Source of the DNA: Silvibacterium dinghuense
GTDB taxonomy: Bacteria > Acidobacteriota > Terriglobia > Terriglobales > Acidobacteriaceae
NCBI RefSeq assembly: GCF_004123295.1
Contig: NZ_SDMK01000002.1
Span: forward strand, 1,074,784-1,138,783
Direction: 5' to 3'
DNA: 64,000 nucleotides
The position numbers were made by a program, and so were the translations under genes. The notes under the pieces are model-generated. The model made no database searches. It worked only from the letters and a program-made list of their open reading frames with translations, and was not told the DNA's origin. Positions 8,762 through 17,751 of this stretch are shown here, piece by piece. Within the stretch, counting starts at the first letter, position 1. Each line of letters starts with the position of its first letter.

Positions 8762-11524
8762 CTATTTCAGATCCCGCCAGTTCGCACCGATGCCGACTTC
8801 GGCGACAAGCGGCACGCTGAGCTCGATGACGTGCTCCATCTGGTGTTTGACGAGCTGCGCCACCTCGGCGACTTCGGCTTCGGGTACGTCGAAGAGCAGT
8901 TCATCGTGAACCTGAAGGATCATGCGCGTCCCGAGCTTGCGCTTTGTGAGCTCGGCGTCGATGCGAATCATGGCGAGTTTAATGAGATCGGCTGCAGTGC
9001 CTTGCAGCGGTGTGTTCACCGCGGTACGCTCGGCGAAGCCACGCAGATTCGCATTGCGGCTTTGAATATCGGGAATAGGACGGATGCGGCCGAAGAGCGT
9101 GCGGACGCGTTGTTCAGCGCGCGTGGTCTCCAGCAGTGAATCGATGAACGCTCGCACGCCCTTATAGCGCTCGAAGTAGGTCTCGATGTAGAGACGAGCT
9201 TCGTTCTGCTCGATACCGAGCTGCGCGGCAAGGCCAAAGGGCGAGATACCGTAGACGATGCCGAAGTTCACAGCCTTGGCGCGGTTGCGCGTCTCCTTGC
9301 TCATGTTCTCGGCAGGGACACCGAAGACCTCGGAAGCAGTGAGGGTGTGAATGTCCTTACCGGTACGATAGGCTTCGACAAGTAGCGGATCGGCGGAGAA
9401 GTGCGCCATGAGGCGCAGCTCGATCTGCGAGTAGTCGGCAGAAATCAGGCGATTGCCGGGCGCAGCGATGAAGGCAGCGCGAATCTCGCGTCCAAGCTCG
9501 GTGCGGACAGGAATGTTCTGCAGATTTGGATTCGTCGAAGAAAGACGGCCCGTAGCGGTGCCGACCTGGTTGAAGGTGGTGTGGACACGGCCTTCGGAGT
9601 CGGCAAGCAGCGGGAGCGAATCGACGTAGTTCGACTTGAGCTTGGCGAGCTGACGATACTCGAGCACGAGACGCGGTACAGCGTTGTGCTCTGCGAGCTC
9701 TTCGAGAACATCCTGCGCCGTGGAGACGACCTTACCCTTGCCATACTTGAGCGGCTTGGGCAGATTCATCTTGTTGAAGAGCACGTCACCGAGCTGCTTG
9801 GGTGAGTTGATGTTGAAGCGATGGCCGGACTGCGTGAAGATCTCTTCCCCGACGCGCTGCATCTCGGTGGAAAGCGTCTCCCCCATGCGGTTCAGCAGCG
9901 CGGAGTCGATGCGGACACCTGCTTTTTCCATCTCAAAGAGAATGGGGACGAGTGGCAGATCGATAGTTTCGTAGAGTCGCCGTTCTTCCAGCGCATCCAC
10001 ATCCTCGCGCAGCGTCGGTGTGAGCGCGTGGATGGCGTGGGCAGCCTCAGTCAGCTCGCGTTCCCCTGTCTCCCGCAGCGGCGTGGTGCTGAAGCGCGCG
10101 GCCACATCGCTGAGGCGATGCGTAGTGTGGGTCGGGTTAACGAGATAGGAGTAGAGCATCAGATCATCCTGTGCTCCGCGCAGCGTAACACCATGAGCTT
10201 CGAGAGCACGCAGTGATCCCTTGAGATCGTGCACGCGCTTGGGAATGCTTTCATCTTCCAGCAAAGAGCGGATAGCATCGAGTTCGACGAGCAGGGCTGC
10301 ATCGGCTTCAGCTGCAACAGCAACCTTGTGCTTTGCTGGCCGAGGATCTACGTCTTTCTGCGCTGCCTTTTCGACGAGATCGAGCAACGACATGGTCTTG
10401 TACACCGGCTCGCGTTCTTCGATGCCTTCCGATTCCTGCTCGGAGACCTGCCCCGAGGCGGACTCGAGAGCGGAAGCTCCGACGGCGATGGCGAAGCCGC
10501 TCTCACGCGCCGCCTTCTCAAAAGCAGCGAACTGCTCCAGCGTGGGCTCAAGGAGATGTTCGTAGGCTTGCGTCACTTCGGCTGGCGCGAGTTCCTTGAG
10601 CATCGTGGTGAATTCGAGCTCGGTAAAGAGTGCGCGACAGGCGGCGATGTCCGGCGCGGTGGTGCGCATTTTTTCGAGATCGAGCTCGATGGGCACAGAG
10701 CAATGGATGGTGACGAGTTCCTTGCTGAGCAGCACGGTATCGCGATTGTTCTCGAGAGACTCGCGGTAGGTCTTGCGCTTGACCTCGGAGGCGCGATCGA
10801 GCGCGGCTTCGACAGAGCCGAACTGCTGAATGAGCTCGATGGAGCCCTTGTCGCCGATGCCAGGCGCGCCCGGGATGTTATCGATGGAATCGCCGCGCAG
10901 CGCCATCACGTCGATGACCTGTTCGGGTGGCACGCCAAGGGTTTCTACAACCTTGTCGCGATCGAGGACGAGATTGTCCTTGGCGGGGTTGAGGATCTTT
11001 ACGCTGTCGGTGACAAGCTGCAGCATATCCTTGTCATTCGAGACAACGTAGACGGGATGACCAGCTTCGGCAGCCTTGCGCGAGAGTGTGCCGATGACAT
11101 CATCCGCCTCGAAACCCTCCGCCGAAACAATGGGAATATGGAAAGCCTCAAGAGCACGCCGGATATAAGGGAGTTGCTGCGCGAGATCGGCTGGCATCTC
11201 GGCACGATTGGCCTTGTAGCCGCCGTATTCGACTTCGTCGAACTGCTGCGTCTTGATATTGAACTTGCGCACGGTGGTCATGGTCTTCGCGCGCTCATCA
11301 CGGAAGACAGGGCCACTGAGATCGAAGACGGCGGCGAAATACTCCGGGCCGAAATCCTTGCGCAGCTTGTTGATCATGTTCACGAAGACATACGTCGCGG
11401 CGGTGGGAACGCCGGTGCGCGTGGACATGGGCCGCTGCCTCTGCATCGCGTGATAGGCACGGAAGATGAAAGACATGGAGTCGAGCAGATAGACGGGCGC
11501 GGCAGTGCTGGCTACGTTAGACAT
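8762..11524 (-). CDS. polA: DNA polymerase I
   Basis: A 920-residue family A polymerase for Okazaki-fragment processing and repair. Residues 9-300 are the 5' nuclease (EGFEADDVIGTLS, SNDKDMLQL, helix-hairpin-helix PGAPGIGDKGS). The C-terminal half carries polymerase motif A (ADYSQIELRLMAHFS), motif B (RNRAKAVNFGIVYG) and motif C (LQVHDELLFD). The middle domain (about 330-545) should hold the 3'-5' proofreading site, but the region aligned with the ExoI D-x-E motif reads FAIAVGASALESAS, lacking the acidic pair. Proofreading is therefore probably lost, as in Taq polymerase. An acidic insertion of about 60 residues with many Glu lies in this domain. Minus strand, downstream of queA. Confidence 0.96.
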   Translation of the reverse strand: MSNVASTAAPVYLLDSMSFIFRAYHAMQRQRPMSTRTGVPTAATYVFVNMINKLRKDFGPEYFAAVFDLSGPVFRDERAKTMTTVRKFNIKTQQFDEVEYGGYKANRAEMPADLAQQLPYIRRALEAFHIPIVSAEGFEADDVIGTLSRKAAEAGHPVYVVSNDKDMLQLVTDSVKILNPAKDNLVLDRDKVVETLGVPPEQVIDVMALRGDSIDNIPGAPGIGDKGSIELIQQFGSVEAALDRASEVKRKTYRESLENNRDTVLLSKELVTIHCSVPIELDLEKMRTTAPDIAACRALFTELEFTTMLKELAPAEVTQAYEHLLEPTLEQFAAFEKAARESGFAIAVGASALESASGQVSEQESEGIEEREPVYKTMSLLDLVEKAAQKDVDPRPAKHKVAVAAEADAALLVELDAIRSLLEDESIPKRVHDLKGSLRALEAHGVTLRGAQDDLMLYSYLVNPTHTTHRLSDVAARFSTTPLRETGERELTEAAHAIHALTPTLREDVDALEERRLYETIDLPLVPILFEMEKAGVRIDSALLNRMGETLSTEMQRVGEEIFTQSGHRFNINSPKQLGDVLFNKMNLPKPLKYGKGKVVSTAQDVLEELAEHNAVPRLVLEYRQLAKLKSNYVDSLPLLADSEGRVHTTFNQVGTATGRLSSTNPNLQNIPVRTELGREIRAAFIAAPGNRLISADYSQIELRLMAHFSADPLLVEAYRTGKDIHTLTASEVFGVPAENMSKETRNRAKAVNFGIVYGISPFGLAAQLGIEQNEARLYIETYFERYKGVRAFIDSLLETTRAEQRVRTLFGRIRPIPDIQSRNANLRGFAERTAVNTPLQGTAADLIKLAMIRIDAELTKRKLGTRMILQVHDELLFDVPEAEVAEVAQLVKHQMEHVIELSVPLVAEVGIGANWRDLK

Positions 11525-11581
11525 CCTGTTGAGTCTACCGCTTCAGGGCGAGGAATTCCCGGGCGTGGAGTCGTGCTTTCC

Positions 11582-11612
11582 CCCACTCAAGCCGACTGCG
11601 GGCTTGAATGGG
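11582..11612. repeat. REP-like hairpin between queA and polA
   Basis: CCCACTCAAGCC (11582-11593) pairs with GGCTTGAATGGG (11601-11612) with one mismatch and a seven-base loop. There is no T tract on either strand, so it is not a standard terminator. The word GCTTGAATGGG recurs in another hairpin near 50,830, which suggests a dispersed palindromic element. Confidence 0.45.
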
Positions 11613-11630
11613 CCACCCGAGGTATGCAGC

Positions 11631-12686
11631 TCAGGAGAGGAACATGCAGTCGCCGTAGGAGAAGAAGCGGTAGCGTTCTGCAACGGCATGGCGATAGGCG
11701 GCGAGCACGTGATCCTGGCCTGCAAAGGCACTCACCAGCATGAGGAGGGTGGATTGTGGGAGGTGGAAGTTGGTGAGCAACGCGTTAACCGCTCGGAATC
11801 GGAAGCCGGGCGAGATGAAGATGTTTGTACTCCCGGCATGCGGCGTGAACTCTTCACCCAGTAGCGCGCAGTGCTCGAGAGTACGCACGGTGGTCGTACC
11901 GGCAGCAACGATGCGGCGGCCTTCGCGGCGCGCGGCATTCAGCGCTGTAGCGGTAGCCTCCGGCAACGTATAGCGCTCGGTGTGCAAATGGATATCCTCG
12001 AGTCGCTCGACACGCACCGGCTGGAAGGTCCCGAGGCCGACATGCAAGGTGACATAAGCAACCTCGACGCCACGCTGACGAATGCGGTCGAGGATCTCCG
12101 GGGTGAAGTGCAGGCCGGCGGTGGGCGCGGCAACGGAACCGCGGTCCTCGGCAAAAACAGTCTGATAGCGCTCGCGATCGGAGTCTGCGTCTTTTTCGCC
12201 GCGATGGATGTAGGGCGGCAACGGGATGCGGCCCAGGGCCTCAAGCGCCGCGAAAAAATCGGGAACCGGTTGGAAGCGCAATGTACGCTCGCCGAATTCA
12301 CCGCGGTCCAACACTTCGGCGTGGAGGTCTCCAGCGCCGAACACAAGCTGCGTGCCGGGCTGCACCTTGCGGCCAGGCTTGACGAGCACTTCCCACTCCC
12401 ATTCACTGCGCTGGGTCGTGAGAAAAACTTCGATGCGGCCGGTGTGCTCGATGCCGGAAGCAGTATCGACCCGACGGCCATAGAGGCGCGCGGGGATGAC
12501 GCGGCTGTTGTTGAGAACGAGCAGATCACCTTCGCGCAGCTGCTCGGGAAGATGCTGGAAGGCGCTGTCCTGCCAGTGCCCGGTGTTGCGATCAACGAGC
12601 AGCATACGGGCGCCTGAGCGCTCGGAGGGCGGCTGCTGGGCGATGAGCTCTTCAGGGAGTTCGTAGTCGAAATCGGTAACGAGCAC
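11631..12686 (-). CDS. queA: tRNA preQ1(34) S-adenosylmethionine ribosyltransferase-isomerase
   Basis: QueA (351 aa) transfers the ribosyl group of SAM to preQ1 at the wobble base of GUN-anticodon tRNAs, giving epoxyqueuosine. The family is evident from [14 protein letters not shown] at the start, the ARMLLVDR and [18 protein letters not shown] segments, [12 protein letters not shown] in the middle, and [19 protein letters not shown] near the end. The start codon is GTG. It lies 48 bases downstream of a mscS gene, separated by a 12-bp hairpin, and upstream of polA on the same strand. Confidence 0.95.
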   Translation of the reverse strand: MLVTDFDYELPEELIAQQPPSERSGARMLLVDRNTGHWQDSAFQHLPEQLREGDLLVLNNSRVIPARLYGRRVDTASGIEHTGRIEVFLTTQRSEWEWEVLVKPGRKVQPGTQLVFGAGDLHAEVLDRGEFGERTLRFQPVPDFFAALEALGRIPLPPYIHRGEKDADSDRERYQTVFAEDRGSVAAPTAGLHFTPEILDRIRQRGVEVAYVTLHVGLGTFQPVRVERLEDIHLHTERYTLPEATATALNAARREGRRIVAAGTTTVRTLEHCALLGEEFTPHAGSTNIFISPGFRFRAVNALLTNFHLPQSTLLMLVSAFAGQDHVLAAYRHAVAERYRFFSYGDCMFLS

Positions 12687-12702
12687 TGCTTTGATTTTAT
12701 CG

Positions 12703-12731
12703 GGAACGCGCAGGGCAGGCCTGCGCGTTCC
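12703..12731. terminator. Intergenic hairpin between mscS and queA
   Basis: A perfect 12-bp stem (GGAACGCGCAGG at 12703-12714 and its complement at 12720-12731) with a five-base loop, directly after the mscS stop. No T tract follows on the minus strand, so it may be an attenuating or RNA-stabilising hairpin rather than a full terminator. Confidence 0.5.
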
Positions 12732-12734
12732 GGC

Positions 12735-13751
12735 TTATAGCCCTTCGCCGGTAAAGGGGTTGATCTCGTTCGGCTTGGCAGATGTGGGATCGATTTTCTT
12801 GGCTGGAGGCGCTAACGCGTGGCCGGCAGCGGCTCCAACCGGGATATCGCCTGGATTGGCGGAGAAGACGCGAAGCGGATCACCAGGAAGCATACCGTGC
12901 TCGGCCAAGGCGATACGGATGCGGCGCTGGGTTTCGCGCATCGGGACCCACTGCTGGTTGGCTTTGGTACGCAACTGGACGGGATAGATCACCTGCGACC
13001 CCTTGATGGCGTCGACGCCGAGGAGAGTAGGATCGGCCAGATAAACATCTTTATACGCAGGATCGTTGCGCACGCCCATGGCTACCTCCTTGAGCAGCTT
13101 CATCACATCGTCAGGATTGGCGGAGTAATCGACCGAAACATTGATAGTCGCCACAGAGAAGTCGCGGGTCTGGTTGGCCACGATGGTGATCTGCGAGTTC
13201 GGTACGACATAGAGCGTGCCGTCGCTATCGCGGAGCATGGTTTTACGCAGAGACATGGCCTCCACCGTCCCGGAGACCCCAGCGATGCGAACGATATCCC
13301 CGATACCATACTGATTTTCAAGAAGAATGAGGATACCGTTCAGACCGTCCTTGACGATCGTCTGTGCCGCCAGACCGATGGCGACGCCGGCGACACCGGC
13401 CGAGGCAAGGATTGGCTGCAGATTGAAGCCGAGCAGAGGCAGAATTTCGAGCGCGGCGATGAAGGTGATAATACCGACACCGGTAGCACGGATGACCGAG
13501 GTGAGTGTTTTGACCTGGGCCACATTGCCTGTGCCTTGCGCTGCATGCAATTCAGCCAGCTTTGCCACGCGGTTGGTGACGGTCCGGAGCACCCTGGTAA
13601 GAATCCAGGCCCCGAGGGCGGTCACCAGAACCTTCGGCAACACGCTGTGCAGGAACTCCTGCAGGTCGCCAAGCCACTCCGTGTTCAGCGAATCAAAGAA
13701 TCCGCGCGGAGAGGACGCAAGTGCGGAAAGTGGTTGAGTAAAGGGATGCAT
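12735..13751 (-). CDS. Small-conductance mechanosensitive channel, MscS family
   Basis: A 338-residue MscS-type channel that releases solutes on hypo-osmotic shock. Membrane helices lie at about 35-56, 88-108 and 115-145. The last is the Gly/Ala-rich pore helix ASAGVAGVAIGLAAQTIVKD followed by NGILILLENQYGIGDIVRI, the conserved MscS core. The beta domain continues with GTVEAMSLRKTMLRDSDGTLYVVPN. The C-terminal tail is Pro/Ala-rich. It is the first gene of a minus-strand run with queA and polA and is divergent from a small secreted protein. Confidence 0.93.
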   Translation of the reverse strand: MHPFTQPLSALASSPRGFFDSLNTEWLGDLQEFLHSVLPKVLVTALGAWILTRVLRTVTNRVAKLAELHAAQGTGNVAQVKTLTSVIRATGVGIITFIAALEILPLLGFNLQPILASAGVAGVAIGLAAQTIVKDGLNGILILLENQYGIGDIVRIAGVSGTVEAMSLRKTMLRDSDGTLYVVPNSQITIVANQTRDFSVATINVSVDYSANPDDVMKLLKEVAMGVRNDPAYKDVYLADPTLLGVDAIKGSQVIYPVQLRTKANQQWVPMRETQRRIRIALAEHGMLPGDPLRVFSANPGDIPVGAAAGHALAPPAKKIDPTSAKPNEINPFTGEGL

Positions 13752-13826
13752 TACAAATTCCTATTCCTATAATGAACGCAACTTCGAATCGCCACGACAC
13801 AAATCACCATCAGTCTGGAGGCGGGG

Positions 13827-14207
13827 ATGCGAGCCAAACTGTTCGATGCAATAGGATGCTGGGCAGTCGTCTTCCTTGTGGCAGCGGGAACGGCCGGCGG
13901 GCAGCAACAGGATCAGACCACACCGCCTATCTCCTCCACTTCGACCGTGCACATGGGGAGCAGCTCGAATACCGACAGCAGCATGATCGAGCAGGAGATG
14001 GCAGAAAAGCTGGCGAAACGGCGGAATTCCGAACGCCAGCAGCGCATTGTAGATGACACGACACAGCTGCTGGCTCTTGCCCAGGAGCTCAAAGCAGAGG
14101 TCGACAAGAGCAACAAGGACCAGCTCTCGATCGATGTGGTGAAAAAGGCGGAAGAGATCGAAAAACTGGCCAAAGCGGTCAAGGAGAAGATGCGTGACGG
14201 CCAGTAA
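13827..14207 (+). CDS. Secreted coiled-coil hypothetical protein
   Basis: A 126-residue protein with a good Shine-Dalgarno (GGAGG) seven bases before ATG. Residues 1-25 are a signal peptide (hydrophobic core VVFLVAAGTAGG). Residues 30-55 are Ser/Thr-rich and flexible. Residues 55-126 are a charged helix rich in Lys, Glu and Gln that should form a coiled coil. I recognise no domain. A periplasmic structural or adaptor role is only a guess. It converges on the FUSC gene. Confidence 0.75.
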   Translation: MRAKLFDAIGCWAVVFLVAAGTAGGQQQDQTTPPISSTSTVHMGSSSNTDSSMIEQEMAEKLAKRRNSERQQRIVDDTTQLLALAQELKAEVDKSNKDQLSIDVVKKAEEIEKLAKAVKEKMRDGQ

Positions 14208-14234
14208 GCTTCGGCTCCGAGCCTGCTACCCGGC

Positions 14235-15395
14235 TCAGGCCTGAGTATTCGCAGGCTCCTGGCTGACATGGAGCGAGAAAAACCGCTTCCGGCGATAGAG
14301 CACGATCAGCCGGACGGAAAGTGCGAGCGCTCCGCCGATCGCGGTACAAAGAGCCCGGCGATGCGCGATCACGTCACTCGGCGTAGAGGCCAGCGAGAGC
14401 AGGAAGACGATGTATCCGGTGATACAGACGGTGAAAAGTGCATAGTTGATGTTCATGGTTGCGTAAGCAAGCCACGCAAACAGGATGCAGCAGACCACGA
14501 TCCATGTCAGGGATGGCTGCCACCAGCCAATAGCGACAGACAACAGGTAAGCGCCGGCAATGGTGCCGACGGTGCGCGCGATGGCGCGGCTGGCTGTATC
14601 CGCAAGCCCCGGCTTCAGTACCAGCATGGCGGTCATCGGAATCCAGTAGCCGCTGGAGAAATGCAGCCGGCGGTAGATTTCCGTGCTTACGCCGAGCGTA
14701 ACCATCAGCCGCAGGGCATACGGGACCACGGAATTGGTGATCCGCCCCGTTCTGAGGTGTGCAGAGAGCTCGACGACCATGGTGCGCAAGGCCTCACGCT
14801 CGGCGCGAACATAATGCCCCATCCGGACCAGGTCCTGGCGCAGCTGGCTCCATAGCTGGAGCAAAAGGGTGGAGCACAGCACCTGAACGCTGCCACCAGC
14901 CAGCAGCAGCAGGGCACGGATCAACGCAGCATGCGCGGTAAACGGAAAAGCGGAACCGACAAGCAGAGTGGTGACACACTGCTGTCCAACCCATCCATAG
15001 CCGCCTTCGCGGCTGGTCAGCATGCCGTAACCGAATCCCCAGAGCGCCGCAAGCGGCACGAGGATGCTGTTCTCGTGACCGGCAATCATGCCGATGAAGC
15101 TCGAAAAGGCGATGCCGAATGAGGCAAGGATCATGGGCAGCAGGCGTGATTGATCGATCTGCTGCTTGGAGCCAAATCCTACCGTCGCCGCGCCACCACC
15201 GGCGATCAAAGCCGCGCCCGGATGTCCTGCCAGCATGCCGATCACCAGGCACAGCGCAACCGGGACGACAAAAATGAGATCGGCAGCGAAGGTCTGCTTC
15301 TTCCAGTCAAATACCAGGACATCCTGCATATAAGCAGGGACAGAATGCGTCTGCGTCTCAGGATTGATGGAATTGCTGACTGGAGTCGAGGACAT
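14235..15395 (-). CDS. FUSC-family inner-membrane protein
   Basis: A 386-residue polytopic protein resembling FUSC/YccS-type aromatic-acid exporters. The first hydrophobic cluster (about 35-150) includes LIFVVPVALCLVIGMLAGHPG. A charged cytoplasmic stretch follows (about 195-245: LRQDLVRMGHYVRAEREALR), then the conserved FUSC half-repeat with YWIPMTAMLVLKPGLADTASRAIARTVGTIAGA. I chose ATG 15395, which has a purine-rich GAAGAGAAG just upstream, over an upstream codon at 15452 giving 19 extra residues. It is shorter than YccS. Substrate unknown. Confidence 0.82.
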   Translation of the reverse strand: MSSTPVSNSINPETQTHSVPAYMQDVLVFDWKKQTFAADLIFVVPVALCLVIGMLAGHPGAALIAGGGAATVGFGSKQQIDQSRLLPMILASFGIAFSSFIGMIAGHENSILVPLAALWGFGYGMLTSREGGYGWVGQQCVTTLLVGSAFPFTAHAALIRALLLLAGGSVQVLCSTLLLQLWSQLRQDLVRMGHYVRAEREALRTMVVELSAHLRTGRITNSVVPYALRLMVTLGVSTEIYRRLHFSSGYWIPMTAMLVLKPGLADTASRAIARTVGTIAGAYLLSVAIGWWQPSLTWIVVCCILFAWLAYATMNINYALFTVCITGYIVFLLSLASTPSDVIAHRRALCTAIGGALALSVRLIVLYRRKRFFSLHVSQEPANTQA

Positions 15396-15527
15396 CTTCT
15401 CTTCTAGGATGGCACGAAGCCCGGCAGCCGGACACCCCACTGAACCCGCCACGGTGCCATCCGCATCTTACTTAATAGATGCAAAAGACGGGCGAATCCG
15501 CGGATTCGCCGGAAGAAAAGAGAGAGT

Positions 15528-15971
15528 ATGCCCATCATCGAAACGTGCGGACAGTGTGGTGCAAAAAACAGAATTCCGGTTGAGCATCTGGCGGACACAG
15601 GGCGCTGCGGAAGCTGTAAAGCTCCGCTGCCGCCCACACGCCAGGCTATTGCCGCCGACATAACGCTGTTCGATGAAGTGGTAAACAAGGCGCGCGTCCC
15701 GGTGCTGGTCGATTTCTGGGCAGAATGGTGCGGCCCATGCCGCATGGCGGCTCCGCATGTGGCGGAAACAGCCAGGCAGATGGCCGGTCAAGCCATAGTG
15801 CTCAAAGTGGATACCGAAGCGCATCCTCAGCTGGCAGCACGCTATAACGTCCGCGGTATCCCCAATTTCGCGGTCTTTGCCGAAGGCCGACTTGTGCACC
15901 AGCAGGCCGGGCTGGTCGGCGCTGATCAGATGACCCACTGGCTGCGTGACGCTGCTGCCGCTGTCCGCTAA
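15528..15971 (+). CDS. trxC: Thioredoxin 2 (zinc-containing)
   Basis: A 147-residue thioredoxin with an N-terminal zinc-binding domain (Cys7, Cys10, Cys27, Cys30) and the thioredoxin fold from about residue 45 with active site WAEWCGPC (Cys68/Cys71) and the cis-Pro segment VRGIPNFAVF. This is the TrxC layout, and TrxC-type thioredoxins reduce cytoplasmic disulfides under oxidative stress. A purine-rich ribosome site precedes ATG. It diverges from the FUSC gene and is followed about 107 bases later by the MoaDE fusion. Confidence 0.93.
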   Translation: MPIIETCGQCGAKNRIPVEHLADTGRCGSCKAPLPPTRQAIAADITLFDEVVNKARVPVLVDFWAEWCGPCRMAAPHVAETARQMAGQAIVLKVDTEAHPQLAARYNVRGIPNFAVFAEGRLVHQQAGLVGADQMTHWLRDAAAAVR

Positions 15972-16078
15972 AAAAGCCCGGATCGAGCAGCAAAATACCC
16001 GTCGAGGGATCGATTGTTACAACTGCCTGGACAGAGAGAGGAGAATGCGCGTCTATCTATGAGTATCCTGAAACCTGC

Positions 16079-16792
16079 ATGCGTGTCCGCCTCCTCCTCT
16101 TCGGTGTTCTGAAAGACCTCTTTCCTCATAGCAGCGGCGAGCTGGAGATTGCAGCGGGCAGCACGGTAGCGGATCTTCTTGCCCGCTGGAGCATGCTCCC
16201 CGGATCGGCACAGATTCTGCCCTCGCTCGCCGTCGCGGTGAATCAGGAATATACCGGAGCGGAGCACATCCTTGAGGATGGCGATGAGGTTGCATTGCTG
16301 CCTCCGGTCAGCGGCGGCAGCGAGCCCGGCGACGTGATTCTGCTGACCCGTGACCGCATCGATGCCCAGTCTTTGATCTCCGGATTGAAGTCCGGAGCCG
16401 ACGGTGCGATTACCGTCTTCGACGGCATTGTGCGCAACCATACCCGTGGACGCCAGACGCTCTACCTCGATTACGAAGCCTACGAAGAGATGGCTCTGAG
16501 CCAGATGCGCGCTCTTGCAGCCGAAGCGCGGTCACGCTTTGGCGTCCGCCAGGTTGCCCTTGTGCATCGCCTGGGCCGTTTGGCGATTGGGGAAACCAGC
16601 GTCCTCATCGTAGCGGCTTCTGCCCATCGGGCAGCGGCTTTCGATGCCTGCCGCTGGCTGATCGATACCTTGAAAAAGACAGTACCGATCTGGAAGAAGG
16701 AGTACTTCACGGACGGTGCGGTCTGGGCGGATGGCGATCCTTTCCCCGAAGGTATCGCTCTGCATTCCACTCCTCCGGCAGGACAGTCATGA
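16079..16792 (+). CDS. Molybdopterin synthase MoaD-MoaE fusion
   Basis: One 237-residue chain joins both subunits of molybdopterin synthase, which inserts two sulfurs into cyclic pyranopterin monophosphate. Residues 1-80 are MoaD with a ubiquitin fold ending in PPVSGG (Gly79-Gly80). Residues about 85-230 are MoaE with FDGIVRNHTRGR, YEAYEEMA, HRLGRLAIGE, ASAHRAAAF and the catalytic lysines in VPIWKKEYF. Because MoaD must carry a thiocarboxylate on a free terminal glycine, the internal GG implies cleavage after Gly80, as described for mycobacterial MoaX. The stop overlaps the start of the VWFA gene (ATGA). A five-codon open frame with a strong ribosome site lies at 16045-16062 in the leader. 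Confidence 0.93.
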   Translation: MRVRLLLFGVLKDLFPHSSGELEIAAGSTVADLLARWSMLPGSAQILPSLAVAVNQEYTGAEHILEDGDEVALLPPVSGGSEPGDVILLTRDRIDAQSLISGLKSGADGAITVFDGIVRNHTRGRQTLYLDYEAYEEMALSQMRALAAEARSRFGVRQVALVHRLGRLAIGETSVLIVAASAHRAAAFDACRWLIDTLKKTVPIWKKEYFTDGAVWADGDPFPEGIALHSTPPAGQS

Positions 16793-17751
16793 GGTGTCCG
16801 GCGCTCCACTTGACCCGAAGCTGCGCCGCAGTGCTGGCATGCGTGCTGGGCACGGTCTATGCGCTGGCCCAGGCTGTCCCCGAGGTCTCTGCCCCGCCGC
16901 AGAGTTCCCCTCTGCCTCCTATCCAGGTGAATGTCCGGCTGGTGAATGTGTTTGTCACCGTCACAGATACCAACGGAGCGCCGGTACCGGGCCTCGAAAA
17001 AACAGATTTTGCGCTTACGGAGGATGGGCATCCGCAGAAAATCGCGTACTTCGAGCGGGATACAGAGATGCCGCTGTCTATCGTGCTGGCAATCGATACC
17101 AGTGGTAGCGTGCACAAGGATCTCGATATAGAAAAGACCGCTGCTCACCATTTTGTGCGCGCACTGCTGCGGCCTGTCGATCAGCTGGACCTGATCGATT
17201 TCAATTCCGATGTGCGCGAAGTCGTGCCCTTCACCAATAACCTGCACCGCATCGATAACGGGCTCGATAACCTGTCCACGGGACCGGCAACAGCGCTTTA
17301 CAACGCGGTCTATCTTGCCTCACAAAGCCTGGCGAACCGCCACGGACGGAAGGTGCTGGTGCTGATCTCCGACGGCGGCAACACGGTAAAAGGCACAGAT
17401 TATGCACAGGCGCTGGAAGAGGCGCTGCGCGGCGAGGTCATGGTCTACAGCATTATCGATCTGCCGATCCTGGCCGATGCCGGACGAGACACGGCTGGTG
17501 AGCACGCCATGATCACCCTCTCCGAACAGACAGGCGGCAAGTATTACTACGCCCAGGAAGGGGATCTGGAAGCAATCTTCCAGAAGGTCTCAGAAGACCT
17601 GAGAACACAATATCTGCTGGGCTACTATCCTACGCGGCGTATTGCCGACGGGCAGTTTCGCGCGATCAATGTCACGCTGACCAAGCCGCCCGCGCAGAGC
17701 AGCCCGTACGTCGTGCGTAACCGTACGGGCTATTACGCTGCGAATCAGTAG
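16789..17751 (+). CDS. Secreted VWFA-related acidobacterial domain protein
   Basis: A 320-residue protein with a signal peptide (1-28) and a VWA fold. The N-terminal part (about 45-92) carries VNVFVTVTDTNGAPVPGLEK, typical of the VWFA-related acidobacterial family. The MIDAS motif D-T-S-G-S lies at 103-107 (DTSGSV), followed by SDGGNT at about 196. It may bind a metal-dependent protein ligand outside the inner membrane; the partner is unknown. It is translationally coupled to the MoaDE fusion (4-base overlap), although no functional link is obvious. Its 3' end overlaps the convergent barrel gene by 7 bases. Confidence 0.88.
   Translation: MRCPALHLTRSCAAVLACVLGTVYALAQAVPEVSAPPQSSPLPPIQVNVRLVNVFVTVTDTNGAPVPGLEKTDFALTEDGHPQKIAYFERDTEMPLSIVLAIDTSGSVHKDLDIEKTAAHHFVRALLRPVDQLDLIDFNSDVREVVPFTNNLHRIDNGLDNLSTGPATALYNAVYLASQSLANRHGRKVLVLISDGGNTVKGTDYAQALEEALRGEVMVYSIIDLPILADAGRDTAGEHAMITLSEQTGGKYYYAQEGDLEAIFQKVSEDLRTQYLLGYYPTRRIADGQFRAINVTLTKPPAQSSPYVVRNRTGYYAANQ

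Noticed and set aside
10229-11743. 504-codon plus-strand frame opposite polA
   Set aside because: Antisense to a clearly recognised polA; no domain and no ribosome site.
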